NCBI GenBank assembly: GCA_022509105.1
Contig: JAFLTV010000017.1
Span: 1-46,537 of the forward strand
Direction: 5' to 3'
Source: Muribaculaceae bacterium
GTDB lineage: Bacteria > Bacteroidota > Bacteroidia > Bacteroidales > Muribaculaceae
DNA length: 46,537 bases
The position numbers and the translations under genes are program-made. Below the pieces are notes generated by a model. That model had not been told where the DNA came from. It worked only from the letters and a program-made list of their open reading frames with translations, and made no database searches. This document shows, piece by piece, positions 1 through 8,616 of this stretch. Position 1 is the stretch's first letter. Each line of letters starts with the position of its first letter.

Positions 1-1686
1 AGATCCCATTTCGATTGTGACATGGGGATTTTCATTGAGCATTTCTATCAATTCGTCGAGAGCTTCCTTAGATTCAGGACGCAAAGTGGCCTTGTCGAAA
101 TCATAGAAAATATTCTCCACTACCTGAGGCTTGTTGATGGAAGCAAGGATGAAATCGATAGCATAGTCGGCGTCTTCTTCGGCATCGTCGCTTTCAAATT
201 CCTGTTTCACATTAAGATAACCGGGTGCGCCGGCTTTCATGACATATTTTACGCCTCTCCCCAGATTGAATTTGAATGAACCGTCGTCGCGGGCTATTTC
301 GCGTTGGTTGCTGCCGTCATCACCCACTATTCTGATTATAGCGCCCGGCACAGGTTCCTCATCCTTATCAAGCACCCATCCGGAGATTGTGATTTTCAGG
401 TCGGGCAATTCGAAGCTATAAATATGATCATAGCCGCGGGCATCACCCCGGTTGGAACTGAAAAAACCGCTTTCACCTTCTCCAAAGGTGATTCCGAAAT
501 CATCTCCCGAACTGTTTATGGGCAGCCCCATATTCTCCACACTCCAATAATCGCCTGTAGAGTTCAGTTTGGCTCTGAAAAGGTCAAGGCCTCCATAGCC
601 GGGATGACCGTTGGATGCAAAATAAAAAAGAGAATCCGTGCGTGAATAAGGAAACATTTCATCGCCGGGAGTATTTATCTGCGGCCCCATATTGACAAGG
701 GTTCCGACCCGGTCGTTAATTGAAATCCTCCAGATGTCGAGGCCTCCGTATCCTCCGGGCATATTGCTTGTGAAATAAAGATATTTGCCATCGGCAGAGA
801 CAGCAGGATGGCCGGTGGCCGTGATACTGTCGTGGACTATCTCAAACTTCTGCGGGGCGCTCCATTGGGCGTCGCTGCGTTTTGAAGTATAGATCTCAAC
901 GGTGGTGTTAGACGTTTCAGAACGAATGGCCCGGGTGAGATACATGGTCTGGCCGTCGGGAGAGAAGCTAATGATGCCCTCATCGGCATCTGAGTTAAGC
1001 TCGCCTTCCACAGCTTCCGGTTGCTGCCATTGGCCTCTTTCATTCTTACGGCTGACAAAAATATCTCCTTTTTTCATTCCGGTGATTTCGGAACGATTTT
1101 CTCCTGTGGCCTTCTCATTAGTGGAAGTGAAATAAAGCTGGTCGAGGGCTTTGTCGAGAAACATCGGTGAAAAATCCGCTCTTCTGGAATTAAAGACCTT
1201 TGCATTCTTAACGATGTATCTCGTCTTCGGTTTCTCTTTAGCGGCAATAGCCATCTGGCATCCCTTAATGCCGTCTTCGGCCAGCGCGTCGCCGGGTTTT
1301 AATTCCAGGAAATCATCGTATGCAGTAATAGCCGCTACATATTTACCTTCGGCCTGAAGATTTTTCCCGAGATAAAGATAAGCTATGCTGTCGGGATAAT
1401 TATAACGGATTGCATTTTGAAAAGCCGCGGAAGCCCTGGGAGCCATATTCAGTTTGTCGTAGCAAAGCCCCATCTTGAAGGCGATTTCCCCCCTCAACGG
1501 CCGTTCTTCCCTTTTGGTCAGCCTATTGTAGATTTTTCTATAAATTTTCTGGGCATCAAAATATTCTCCCCGTTTGTAGGCATCCTCAGCATCCGAGAGT
1601 TTTGCGCTCTTGCATGAAGAGAGCCCGGCTAAAGCGAGGGCCACAACAGGAATGAGGAAAAAATATAGAAACTTACGATACGACAT
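1..1686 (-). CDS. porE: PorE-like OmpA-family lipoprotein (T9SS component), 3' end outside window
   Basis: The minus-strand reading frame opens at 1686 and runs off the left edge, so the C-terminus is missing (about 562 codons are visible). It starts with a lipoprotein signal peptide ending in LSSC (Cys25). In order follow TPR-like helices (about 30-130), PD40/WD40-like propeller repeats (about 150-380; motifs such as FSPDG, SADGKYLYFTSN and YGGLD), a carboxypeptidase-regulatory-like beta domain (about 410-510), and the start of an OmpA C-terminal peptidoglycan-binding domain (FYDFDKATLRPES). This four-domain order is that of PorE (PG1058) of the type IX secretion system, which anchors the machine to peptidoglycan. 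T9SS cargo encoded at 31-45 kb fits that reading. The family has close non-T9SS relatives, so the name is likely rather than certain. Confidence 0.72.
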   Translation of the reverse strand, partial: MSYRKFLYFFLIPVVALALAGLSSCKSAKLSDAEDAYKRGEYFDAQKIYRKIYNRLTKREERPLRGEIAFKMGLCYDKLNMAPRASAAFQNAIRYNYPDSIAYLYLGKNLQAEGKYVAAITAYDDFLELKPGDALAEDGIKGCQMAIAAKEKPKTRYIVKNAKVFNSRRADFSPMFLDKALDQLYFTSTNEKATGENRSEITGMKKGDIFVSRKNERGQWQQPEAVEGELNSDADEGIISFSPDGQTMYLTRAIRSETSNTTVEIYTSKRSDAQWSAPQKFEIVHDSITATGHPAVSADGKYLYFTSNMPGGYGGLDIWRISINDRVGTLVNMGPQINTPGDEMFPYSRTDSLFYFASNGHPGYGGLDLFRAKLNSTGDYWSVENMGLPINSSGDDFGITFGEGESGFFSSNRGDARGYDHIYSFELPDLKITISGWVLDKDEEPVPGAIIRIVGDDGSNQREIARDDGSFKFNLGRGVKYVMKAGAPGYLNVKQEFESDDAEEDADYAIDFILASINKPQVVENIFYDFDKATLRPESKEALDELIEMLNENPHVTIEMGS

Positions 1687-1773
1687 GCATAAATAACGAG
1701 CTGAAAAGCATCATTATTTTATAACGGGCTATTCTCAAAAATAAAGGTATGAATGAATGTAGTGATAAGAGGC

Positions 1774-2952
1774 TCACCAAATGGAATAGGAGAATCTCAC
1801 CGAGAGCATAGGATAAACGGGAAGAGCCTTGAAAACCTTCACATAAGTGCCCACCTTCCCTCTCACATTGATAAGGTCTTTTGTGAAATTCACGTCACGC
1901 CCGGTGACCCAGTCGCGATTGATTACATCAGGGACACCTCCCCAGAAAACAGCTCCGAGATCTACAGCGAAATGCCATTTGCCGGAATCATCGAGGTCTG
2001 TGGAATATCCGGCTCCTAAATAAGGTTTGAAATGATTGACATAGGCTTTCGCCGAGATTGTTCCATCGGGAGCGGGTTCCATTACATAGGGAGTGCCGTC
2101 TTTAAAATCGCCGACATGAATACCCATCCGGCCGTAGGAGCTGAATCGTGCCTGAAGTTCCTCAACGAGGTCGGGATCCATATAATTATTGCCTCCTAAA
2201 GGCACGTCAAAAATGTCGAGATCGGGATTTGTGAAATATTCATATCCGCGATTGTAGATGTTGAGGCCGACAAGAGTAGGTTTCTCACCTCTCTTATTTT
2301 TAGTTTTTGCGATATCCGAATTTCCTGCAAAGAAACCGGCGGAGAAGTGCCAGTGACGATTGTTTTGAAACGGGAAAACGTCTACAATGAATTTGAAATT
2401 AAGCATGTGGGTGCGTCCGTTCATAAAGACGTTTTCGTCGAGCTCGATTCCTGTCATGTCATAAAGGAGTTGCTGCACATGTGCGAAGCTTCCTGTAGGC
2501 ATTCCGTCGGCATAGGTGCTAAGGCTGAAATGCATCGGCACTTTGAAACCGGGGAGCCAGTCGACGCCGAGCCTGACATCAGCCCACCGCGTTGCCGGGG
2601 TCTTTACCTCAAGGCCGAATCCCATGGAGCTCAGAGACAGGCCGACATCGAGACGGTCGGCGACATCATGCTCACGGCACCATGACCACACATCGTTTTT
2701 ACACCATGAAGAAAAGTCATTGCAAACTCCCGGGATATCATTTTTTACAAAATTACCGACATCATTTTTAACCCAACCTGAGACAGAATTCCATGATTTT
2801 TTTAAGAAATTTCCATCGTCGGCCTCATTCGAAAGAGGCACCCGGGAGGAAAAATCCTCGACGCTAACCACAGTAATCTCCGTATCATCCTGTGACTTAG
2901 CGTTTTGCCAAGTCAAAAGAAGAATGAAAGTTATGAATAAAAATCGAGACAT
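1774..2952 (-). CDS. putative outer-membrane beta-barrel protein
   Basis: A 392-residue exported protein of unknown function. An N-terminal signal peptide (about residues 1-20, ending in NAKSQ) is followed by a short Trp/Cys-rich segment with three spaced KND motifs (WVKND, FVKND, WCKND, residues 60-87). After that come alternating aromatic beta-strands typical of an outer-membrane barrel, ending in an aromatic residue (SYSIW). It lies 87 bases upstream of the PorE-like gene on the same strand, so the two may be co-transcribed; no hairpin is visible between them. A -7-like box (TATCTTTG on the minus strand, 2970-2977) lies just upstream of the start. I do not recognise a named family. Membrane location is inferred from the strand pattern only. 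Confidence 0.7.
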   Translation of the reverse strand: MSRFLFITFILLLTWQNAKSQDDTEITVVSVEDFSSRVPLSNEADDGNFLKKSWNSVSGWVKNDVGNFVKNDIPGVCNDFSSWCKNDVWSWCREHDVADRLDVGLSLSSMGFGLEVKTPATRWADVRLGVDWLPGFKVPMHFSLSTYADGMPTGSFAHVQQLLYDMTGIELDENVFMNGRTHMLNFKFIVDVFPFQNNRHWHFSAGFFAGNSDIAKTKNKRGEKPTLVGLNIYNRGYEYFTNPDLDIFDVPLGGNNYMDPDLVEELQARFSSYGRMGIHVGDFKDGTPYVMEPAPDGTISAKAYVNHFKPYLGAGYSTDLDDSGKWHFAVDLGAVFWGGVPDVINRDWVTGRDVNFTKDLINVRGKVGTYVKVFKALPVYPMLSVRFSYSIW

Positions 2953-3083
2953 TATGGGTTAGTTTGTTGCAAAGATAATATCTTTAATTCATAAATCATA
3001 ATAATCAATCAAAGTGTATATTATTTGTATCAAGAAAATTGTGTATATTCGCGTATAGAAACTGCTGAAATAAAAAATAAGAT

Positions 3084-4049
3084 ATGGGATTTTTCAACAA
3101 GCTATTCAGTCGGGAAAAGAAAGAGAAATTAGATTCAGGACTACAGAAGACAAAAGACGGAATCTGGGGAAAGATAACTCATGCGATAGCCGGCAAGAGC
3201 AAGATAGATGAAGACGTGCTCGACAATCTGGAGGAATCATTCATAACGAGCGATATCGGCGTGGAAACGACTCTGAAACTAATAGACAGAATAAGAGACA
3301 GAGTTGCTAGAGACAAATATGTGAACACCACGGAACTGAACGCTCTTCTATGTGATGAAATCAGCCAAATGCTGGTGAAACCGGAAGAGATTAAGGATGA
3401 TAAGGAGGATTTCAAAATCCCGGAAACCGACAGGCCTTACGTAATAATGGTCGTGGGCGTGAACGGAGTGGGGAAGACCACGACAATCGGCAAATTGGCG
3501 CGTCAATATAAGAATGCCGGATATAAGGTAGTCTTAGGCGCGGCCGACACTTTCAGAGCGGCAGCCATAGAGCAGCTTGACATCTGGGGAGAAAGAGTGG
3601 GAGTGCCTGTGATAAAGCAGAAGATGGGGAGCGATCCCGCGGCTGTGGCTTATGACACTCTCAATTATGCGAAGGCCAAGGGAGCAGACGTGGTCATCAT
3701 TGACACCGCCGGTCGTCTCCACAACAAGATCGGTTTGATGAATGAATTGACGAAGATCAAGAATGTGATGAAAAAAGTTGTGGCGGATGCTCCTCAGGAA
3801 GTTCTGCTTGTGCTCGACGGCTCGACAGGACAGAATGCCTACGAGCAGGCAAAACAATTCATAGCCGCAACGGAGGTAAATGCCTTGGCGGTGACAAAAC
3901 TCGACGGAACAGCCAAGGGGGGTGTCGTGATCGGCATCAGCGACCAATTCCAAATCCCTGTGAAATACATAGGAATAGGCGAAGGAGTAGAAGACTTGCA
4001 GATATTCCATCCGGAGGAATTCGTGAAAACCCTTTTTGAATTGAAATAA
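3084..4049 (+). CDS. ftsY: signal recognition particle receptor FtsY
   Basis: A 321-residue SRP-type GTPase that receives the signal recognition particle with its nascent chain at the inner membrane. Visible motifs are the N-domain helices (about 1-95), the P-loop GVNGVGKTT (125-133), the DTFRAAA motif (155-161), DTAGR (207-211) and TKLDG near the C-terminus. The length and the DTFRAAAIEQL and TGQNA motifs fit FtsY rather than Ffh, which would carry a Met-rich M domain. The long acidic A domain of E. coli FtsY is absent, leaving only a short charged N-terminus, as is common outside the Proteobacteria. rimO follows 31 bases downstream. A weak promoter match (TTTG 3024-3027, TATATTCG 3044-3051, spacer 16) lies upstream but departs from consensus. 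Confidence 0.96.
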   Translation: MGFFNKLFSREKKEKLDSGLQKTKDGIWGKITHAIAGKSKIDEDVLDNLEESFITSDIGVETTLKLIDRIRDRVARDKYVNTTELNALLCDEISQMLVKPEEIKDDKEDFKIPETDRPYVIMVVGVNGVGKTTTIGKLARQYKNAGYKVVLGAADTFRAAAIEQLDIWGERVGVPVIKQKMGSDPAAVAYDTLNYAKAKGADVVIIDTAGRLHNKIGLMNELTKIKNVMKKVVADAPQEVLLVLDGSTGQNAYEQAKQFIAATEVNALAVTKLDGTAKGGVVIGISDQFQIPVKYIGIGEGVEDLQIFHPEEFVKTLFELK

Positions 4050-4080
4050 GGCCTCATTAGGGAAAAAGCGGTCGATAAAT

Positions 4081-5397
4081 ATGGTAAAAGGCAGAATTGA
4101 CGTAATATCCTTAGGATGTTCGAAGAATCTTGTTGAGTCGGAACGGCTTTTGAGGCAATTGAGAGCTAAGGGATACACTCCGGAGTTTGACAGCGAGAAT
4201 CCCCGTGGAGAGTATGTGGTGGTCAACACCTGCGGCTTCATATCGGATGCTAAAGAGGAATCAATCAACACCATTCTTCAGCTTTGCGAGAAAAAAGAGC
4301 GAGGGGAAATCGGCAGGTTGGTGGTGATGGGCTGTCTTTCACAACGATATCTCGAAGATCTGAAAAAGGAGATACCGGAAGTAGACCATTGGTTTGGGAA
4401 ATTTGACTGGACAGGATTCGTAGATATGTTGCCCGACCTAAAGAAGATTGAAAACAAGCCGAAGCTCTGGGAACGGGAAATAACCACTCCGGCCCATAGC
4501 GCCTACCTCAAGATATCGGAGGGTTGCAATCGTTTCTGTGCTTTTTGTGCGATTCCGGGCATCACCGGGCGTCACACTTCCCGACCCATGGAAGAGATTA
4601 TTGAAGAGGTGAGGTCGTTAGTGGCAAAGGGTGTAAAAGAATTTAATGTAATAGCTCAGGATCTGTCATCATACGGCATAGACCTTTATGGCAAGAAATC
4701 TTTGGCAGAACTTATCGACAGGATAGCCGATGTGGGAGGTGTGGAATGGATAAGGCTACACTACGCATATCCGGCAGATTTCCCGATAGACGTGTTGGAG
4801 GTGATGGCCCGGAGAGAGAATGTCTGCAAATATCTGGATATCGCCTTGCAGCATATAGCCGACCCGGTGTTAGACAACATGAGGCGTCATATCAGCGCGA
4901 AAGAGACACTGGTGCTTATTAAAACCATAAGAGAGAAAGTGCCCGGCATAAAGTTGCGCACCACCTTGATGACAGGTTTCCCGGGAGAAGAGGAGAAAGA
5001 GTTTGAGCAACTGTTGGAATTTGTGAAAACGCAGAAATTTGAAAGAATGGGCGCCTTCACATATTGTGAAGAGGATGACACTTATGCCGCAAAAAATCTT
5101 GAAGACAATATTCCTCAGGAAGTGAAACAAAGAAGGCTTGATGAACTTATGGAGATTCAGCAAGAGATTTCCTTGGCTCATAATGAGGAGATGGTGGGGA
5201 AAACTTATAAAGTGCTCATCGACCGTATAGAGGATGGAAAAGCCTACGGAAGGACAGAATTTGATTCTCCTGAGGTGGACCCGGAAGTTATACTCCCGGC
5301 TGAAGGATTAAATCCGGGAGAATTTATAGACGTAAAGATAACCGAGGCCTATCCTTTTGAATTAATAGGAGAAATAGCAGATGGGGATAAGATATGA
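4081..5397 (+). CDS. rimO: ribosomal protein uS12 methylthiotransferase RimO
   Basis: A 438-residue radical-SAM methylthiotransferase that adds a methylthio group to a conserved aspartate of ribosomal protein S12. The N-terminal MTTase domain carries the three cysteines that bind the second cluster (C13 in LGCSKN, C51 in NTCGF, C85 in MGCLSQ). The radical-SAM CxxxCxxC is CNRFCAFC (C149, C153, C156). A TRAM-like beta domain closes the protein from about residue 375. SLGCSKNLVESE and GRHTSRP are typical of RimO rather than MiaB. It follows ftsY closely and overlaps the next gene by 17 bases, which suggests an ftsY-rimO-isochorismate synthase transcript. Confidence 0.96.
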   Translation: MVKGRIDVISLGCSKNLVESERLLRQLRAKGYTPEFDSENPRGEYVVVNTCGFISDAKEESINTILQLCEKKERGEIGRLVVMGCLSQRYLEDLKKEIPEVDHWFGKFDWTGFVDMLPDLKKIENKPKLWEREITTPAHSAYLKISEGCNRFCAFCAIPGITGRHTSRPMEEIIEEVRSLVAKGVKEFNVIAQDLSSYGIDLYGKKSLAELIDRIADVGGVEWIRLHYAYPADFPIDVLEVMARRENVCKYLDIALQHIADPVLDNMRRHISAKETLVLIKTIREKVPGIKLRTTLMTGFPGEEEKEFEQLLEFVKTQKFERMGAFTYCEEDDTYAAKNLEDNIPQEVKQRRLDELMEIQQEISLAHNEEMVGKTYKVLIDRIEDGKAYGRTEFDSPEVDPEVILPAEGLNPGEFIDVKITEAYPFELIGEIADGDKI

Positions 5398-6457
5398 CAG
5401 CAGTTTCCGGAGAGCTACAAACGGTCCGGTGATTTTTTTCAGCGACTCAACCTCAGAGGCGTTATTTGCAGAAGAGATTAACGGGGCCATCATTTCCGGA
5501 TTATCATTCTATAGCTACCGCCTTCCCGGGGATATGATGATTACATTCGGATCGTCGGAAGGTTATGTTGAAGGAATAGGAGAGCCGGGCTTTGTGATCG
5601 GGAGGTTTGATCCGGAAAAGCCGGTTATAACCATCCCTTATAAAGGATGCAAATCCGAAAAAGGAGGGGGAAGTGATTATACTATGCCTTTAGAATCCAC
5701 CACAAGAGAGGAATATATCCGCGAGGTGGAGAAATATAAAGAGATTCTGAAAGACTATCCCCGAGGCAAGATAGTGGCTTCACGCGTGATGGTGAGGGAA
5801 ACTTCTGTGGATTTAGCGGAAATTTTCTTTGATTTTTGCAAACGTTTTCCGGAGGGCTATATTTTTTGTTTCAGCACCCCTGCAACAGGCTGCTGGATAG
5901 GAGCAAGTCCGGAGCTCTTACTGGAAAGCTCCGGAGGAAATCTTAAGACCATGGCTCTTGCAGGCACAAGAATAGCCTGCACGACTGAACCATGGGACGA
6001 GAAGAACATCGAGGAACAGAGAATTGTGGCAGAGTATATCATTGAGACTTTCAGGGAGTCAGGACTGGAGCCTTCAGAGGGAGAAACGTTTGACAAGATA
6101 ACGGGGAATATCGAACATATCTGCACTCCGATTGCCTCGCCACTTCCCGACAGGGATTTTAACCTTCCGGAATTAATAAAAAAACTGTCGCCGACCCCGG
6201 CTCTGTGCGGTTCTCCCAAAGAGATTGCGCTCCATGCGATTAAGGAGACCGAAAAACAAAGCAGAGGCTGTTACGGAGGTTTTTGCGGACCTTATCATTC
6301 GTCTCGGGATTTCACCTTCAATGTAGTGTTGCGTTGCCTCTCTGCCGATCAACGAAGATATTGTCTTTATGCCGGAGGAGGGATTACCTTGAAGTCGGAT
6401 GCAGAAACGGAATGGGAAGAAACCGAAGCCAAGTTCCACAATATTCTTCCGGAATAA
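5381..6457 (+). CDS. menF: isochorismate synthase (menaquinone pathway)
   Basis: A 358-residue chorismate-binding enzyme of the isochorismate/anthranilate synthase family. The C-terminal two thirds carry the family signatures: KIVASR near residue 130, GCWIGASPELLL, LAGTR, a glutamate-rich helix (EEQRIVAEYI), LSPTPALCGSP and the final YAGGGI plus an EWEETEAKF helix. LAGTRI and the Bacteroidales setting favour isochorismate synthase for menaquinone over anthranilate synthase, and no trp genes are adjacent. No other men gene is nearby, which is unusual for a pathway often clustered. The ATG lies inside the rimO end (17-base overlap), so translation is probably coupled. The next in-frame Met is about 50 residues in, which supports this start. 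A bidirectional hairpin terminates the unit. Confidence 0.85.
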   Translation: MGIRYDSSFRRATNGPVIFFSDSTSEALFAEEINGAIISGLSFYSYRLPGDMMITFGSSEGYVEGIGEPGFVIGRFDPEKPVITIPYKGCKSEKGGGSDYTMPLESTTREEYIREVEKYKEILKDYPRGKIVASRVMVRETSVDLAEIFFDFCKRFPEGYIFCFSTPATGCWIGASPELLLESSGGNLKTMALAGTRIACTTEPWDEKNIEEQRIVAEYIIETFRESGLEPSEGETFDKITGNIEHICTPIASPLPDRDFNLPELIKKLSPTPALCGSPKEIALHAIKETEKQSRGCYGGFCGPYHSSRDFTFNVVLRCLSADQRRYCLYAGGGITLKSDAETEWEETEAKFHNILPE

Positions 6458-6490
6458 ATACAGCTTTTTAAAGAAATCCTGAACGAAAAA

Positions 6491-6523
6491 AAAAGACGCC
6501 TGAACAGAATTCAAGCGTCTTTT
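6491..6523. terminator. bidirectional rho-independent terminator
   Basis: AAAAGACGC (6491-6499) pairs with GCGTCTTTT (6515-6523). An inner TGAA/TTCA pair lies around a 5-base loop. There are A- and T-runs on both sides. It sits between the convergent isochorismate synthase and M13 peptidase genes and can serve both strands. Confidence 0.85.
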
Positions 6524-6540
6524 ATAATTGCTATGATATT

Positions 6541-8577
6541 TTACCAGATGATAATCTGTTGGTCTGCCGGAAGATACATCGGGTCGCCTTCAGAGATGCC
6601 AAACGCCTCGAAGAAGGGAGTGATGTTTTTCAGAGAAACGTTCACACGGTTCTTGCCTAGAGAATGAACATCGCCAACTGTGAGCGAACGGATCTCTTCG
6701 TCGCGGATATTGTTAGCCCAGAGGTTTGCGAAGTTCATATAGAACACCTGCATCGGGTCAAGGCCGTCGATTTTAGCAGCATCGGAGTTAACATCTACGC
6801 CTTTTTTCTTTTGAGCATCAAGGAAAGCTGTGCGTGCTATGCGGAGACCGCCTTGGTCGGCTATATTTTCGCCTAAGGTGTATTGGCCGTTAGCGAAAAG
6901 TCCCGGAAGCACTTCAATAGCGCTGTATTGGGCCACAAGGCCTTGAGTCAGATCCTTGAAAGCTTTTTCATCTTCCGGGGTCCACCAGTTCACCATATTT
7001 CCATTAGCATCAAACTGGCTGCCCTGGTCGTCGAAACCGTGTGTGAGCTCGTGACCGATCACAACCCCGATACCGCCATAGTTTTCAGCATCGCTGGCGT
7101 TGGGATCGTAGAAAGGAGCCTGGAGAATACCGGCCGGGAAAACGATCTCATTATTCAAAGGATTATAATAAGCATTAATGGTCTGAGGATTCATGCCCCA
7201 TTCAGTGCGGTCTACAGGTTTGCCCCATTTTTTCAGATATTCCTCCTGTGCCCACATTCTTGCGTTGTGAACATTCTGCCAATAAGAATAGCTCGGGTCA
7301 AGATCCATTCTTGAATAGTCTTTCCATTTATCGGGATAGCCTATTTTCACTGTGATGGAGTTGAGTTTCTTCATCGCTTCCACCTTGGTGTCGTCGCTCA
7401 TCCAGGGGAGGTGCATGATATGCTTACCCAAAGCATTGCGGAGATTTTCAACGAGACCTTCCATATAGATTTTGGAAGATTCCGGGAAATATTCGGCAAC
7501 ATAAAGCTCGCCTATAGCTTCGCCAAGGGCTCCTTCAGTGACACCAAGAGCTTTTTTCCAGCGGGGACGCTGTTCTTGAACGCCGCTCATGACCTTATTG
7601 AATTCGAAGTTGGCGTTGCTGAAATCATCGCTCAGATAGGGAGCTGCGCTGCTTACATAGTTCCATAAGTAATAGTCTTTCTTTTCACGGTCGGACAGAG
7701 TGCCATAAAGTTTATCCCCCTGTTTGATGGTATTCATAGTCGTGGCAATCAATTGGTCGGGGGTTTCGATGCCCATAGTTTCGATAAAGAATCTGTCCCA
7801 TGGAATATTCGGATACATGACTTTCACTTCGGCCAGGGAACGAGGATTATACATTGCCGGGATATTGCGGCTCTCTTCACGAGTCCAGGTAGAGTCAGCA
7901 ATCAGAGTTTCGATTTTCATAACGTTTTTAACGATTCTCTGAGCGTCTTTCTTAGTGAAGCCTGCATTGATCATTTGTTTTTCAATGAGCTTTTTATAAG
8001 CTTCGCGCACTTCTTTGTTCCTCTTGTCGTTTTTGAGGTAATAGTCACGGTCGCCGAGTCCGAGGCCTGGGCCGTCGATATACATGGCGTATACTGCGCT
8101 GTTGAGGAGGTCTTCCTGCGGGCCGGCATTTACAAAGGGCGAGCCATAGTTTTTATGGAGCCAGAGGAAGAGGTCTTCCATCTCGGCCGGAGTGGCATTT
8201 TCAATTTTAGAAAGGTCGTTAAGGATTGGAATAGCGCCCTCTTTGTTTCTGCGGATAGAATCCATTCCGGATTCATAAAGAGTAGAGATAAGATAGGCGT
8301 TTGAACCTTTCTTGGGCTTGGTATTGCCGAGTCCGGTGACAAGACGTTTCACACGATTGTTGCTTGAATCGTTGAGGACATTAAACTGTCCGTAGCGTGA
8401 ATACTCCGGAGTGAGGGGATTATCGTTCATCCAGGTTTCATTGACGTAAAGATAGAAATCCTCGTTGGGTTTAACGGAGTTGCTAAGGCCGTTGCCGTTC
8501 AAGCTTTTGAGATGTTCTTCAGCCGCCATAGTGCCGACTGTGGCGATGAGGGCTAAAGAGAGTAGTATTTTTTTCAT
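6541..8577 (-). CDS. pepO: M13 family zinc metallopeptidase (PepO/neprilysin type)
   Basis: A 678-residue exported metalloendopeptidase that cleaves short peptides, probably in the periplasm. A signal peptide (about 1-18, ending TMAA) is followed by the large helical M13 N-domain (about 30-430) and the C-terminal catalytic domain. Diagnostic motifs are NAYYNP and FPAGILQ, the zinc site HExxH in VIGHELTHGFDDQG, and the third ligand in ENIADQGG. The protein ends in IIIW, as M13 enzymes do. It is full length for the family. It is transcribed towards the shared terminator at its 3' end and lies 39 bases downstream of prs on the same strand. The gene symbol follows the family name; the exact substrate cannot be told. 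Confidence 0.94.
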   Translation of the reverse strand: MKKILLSLALIATVGTMAAEEHLKSLNGNGLSNSVKPNEDFYLYVNETWMNDNPLTPEYSRYGQFNVLNDSSNNRVKRLVTGLGNTKPKKGSNAYLISTLYESGMDSIRRNKEGAIPILNDLSKIENATPAEMEDLFLWLHKNYGSPFVNAGPQEDLLNSAVYAMYIDGPGLGLGDRDYYLKNDKRNKEVREAYKKLIEKQMINAGFTKKDAQRIVKNVMKIETLIADSTWTREESRNIPAMYNPRSLAEVKVMYPNIPWDRFFIETMGIETPDQLIATTMNTIKQGDKLYGTLSDREKKDYYLWNYVSSAAPYLSDDFSNANFEFNKVMSGVQEQRPRWKKALGVTEGALGEAIGELYVAEYFPESSKIYMEGLVENLRNALGKHIMHLPWMSDDTKVEAMKKLNSITVKIGYPDKWKDYSRMDLDPSYSYWQNVHNARMWAQEEYLKKWGKPVDRTEWGMNPQTINAYYNPLNNEIVFPAGILQAPFYDPNASDAENYGGIGVVIGHELTHGFDDQGSQFDANGNMVNWWTPEDEKAFKDLTQGLVAQYSAIEVLPGLFANGQYTLGENIADQGGLRIARTAFLDAQKKKGVDVNSDAAKIDGLDPMQVFYMNFANLWANNIRDEEIRSLTVGDVHSLGKNRVNVSLKNITPFFEAFGISEGDPMYLPADQQIIIW

Positions 8578-8616
8578 GAGTTTTGAATTTTTTTAATTGA
8601 GGAGAGGGGTTAATCT

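Noticed and set aside
3024..3051. Possible ftsY promoter (TTTG and TATATTCG)
   Set aside because: Spacer of 16 bases and a changed -7 box depart from the consensus that other promoters in the window meet.
3534..4274. A 246-codon open frame on the minus strand across ftsY and the start of rimO
   Set aside because: Antisense to two clear genes; composition is that of a shadow frame.
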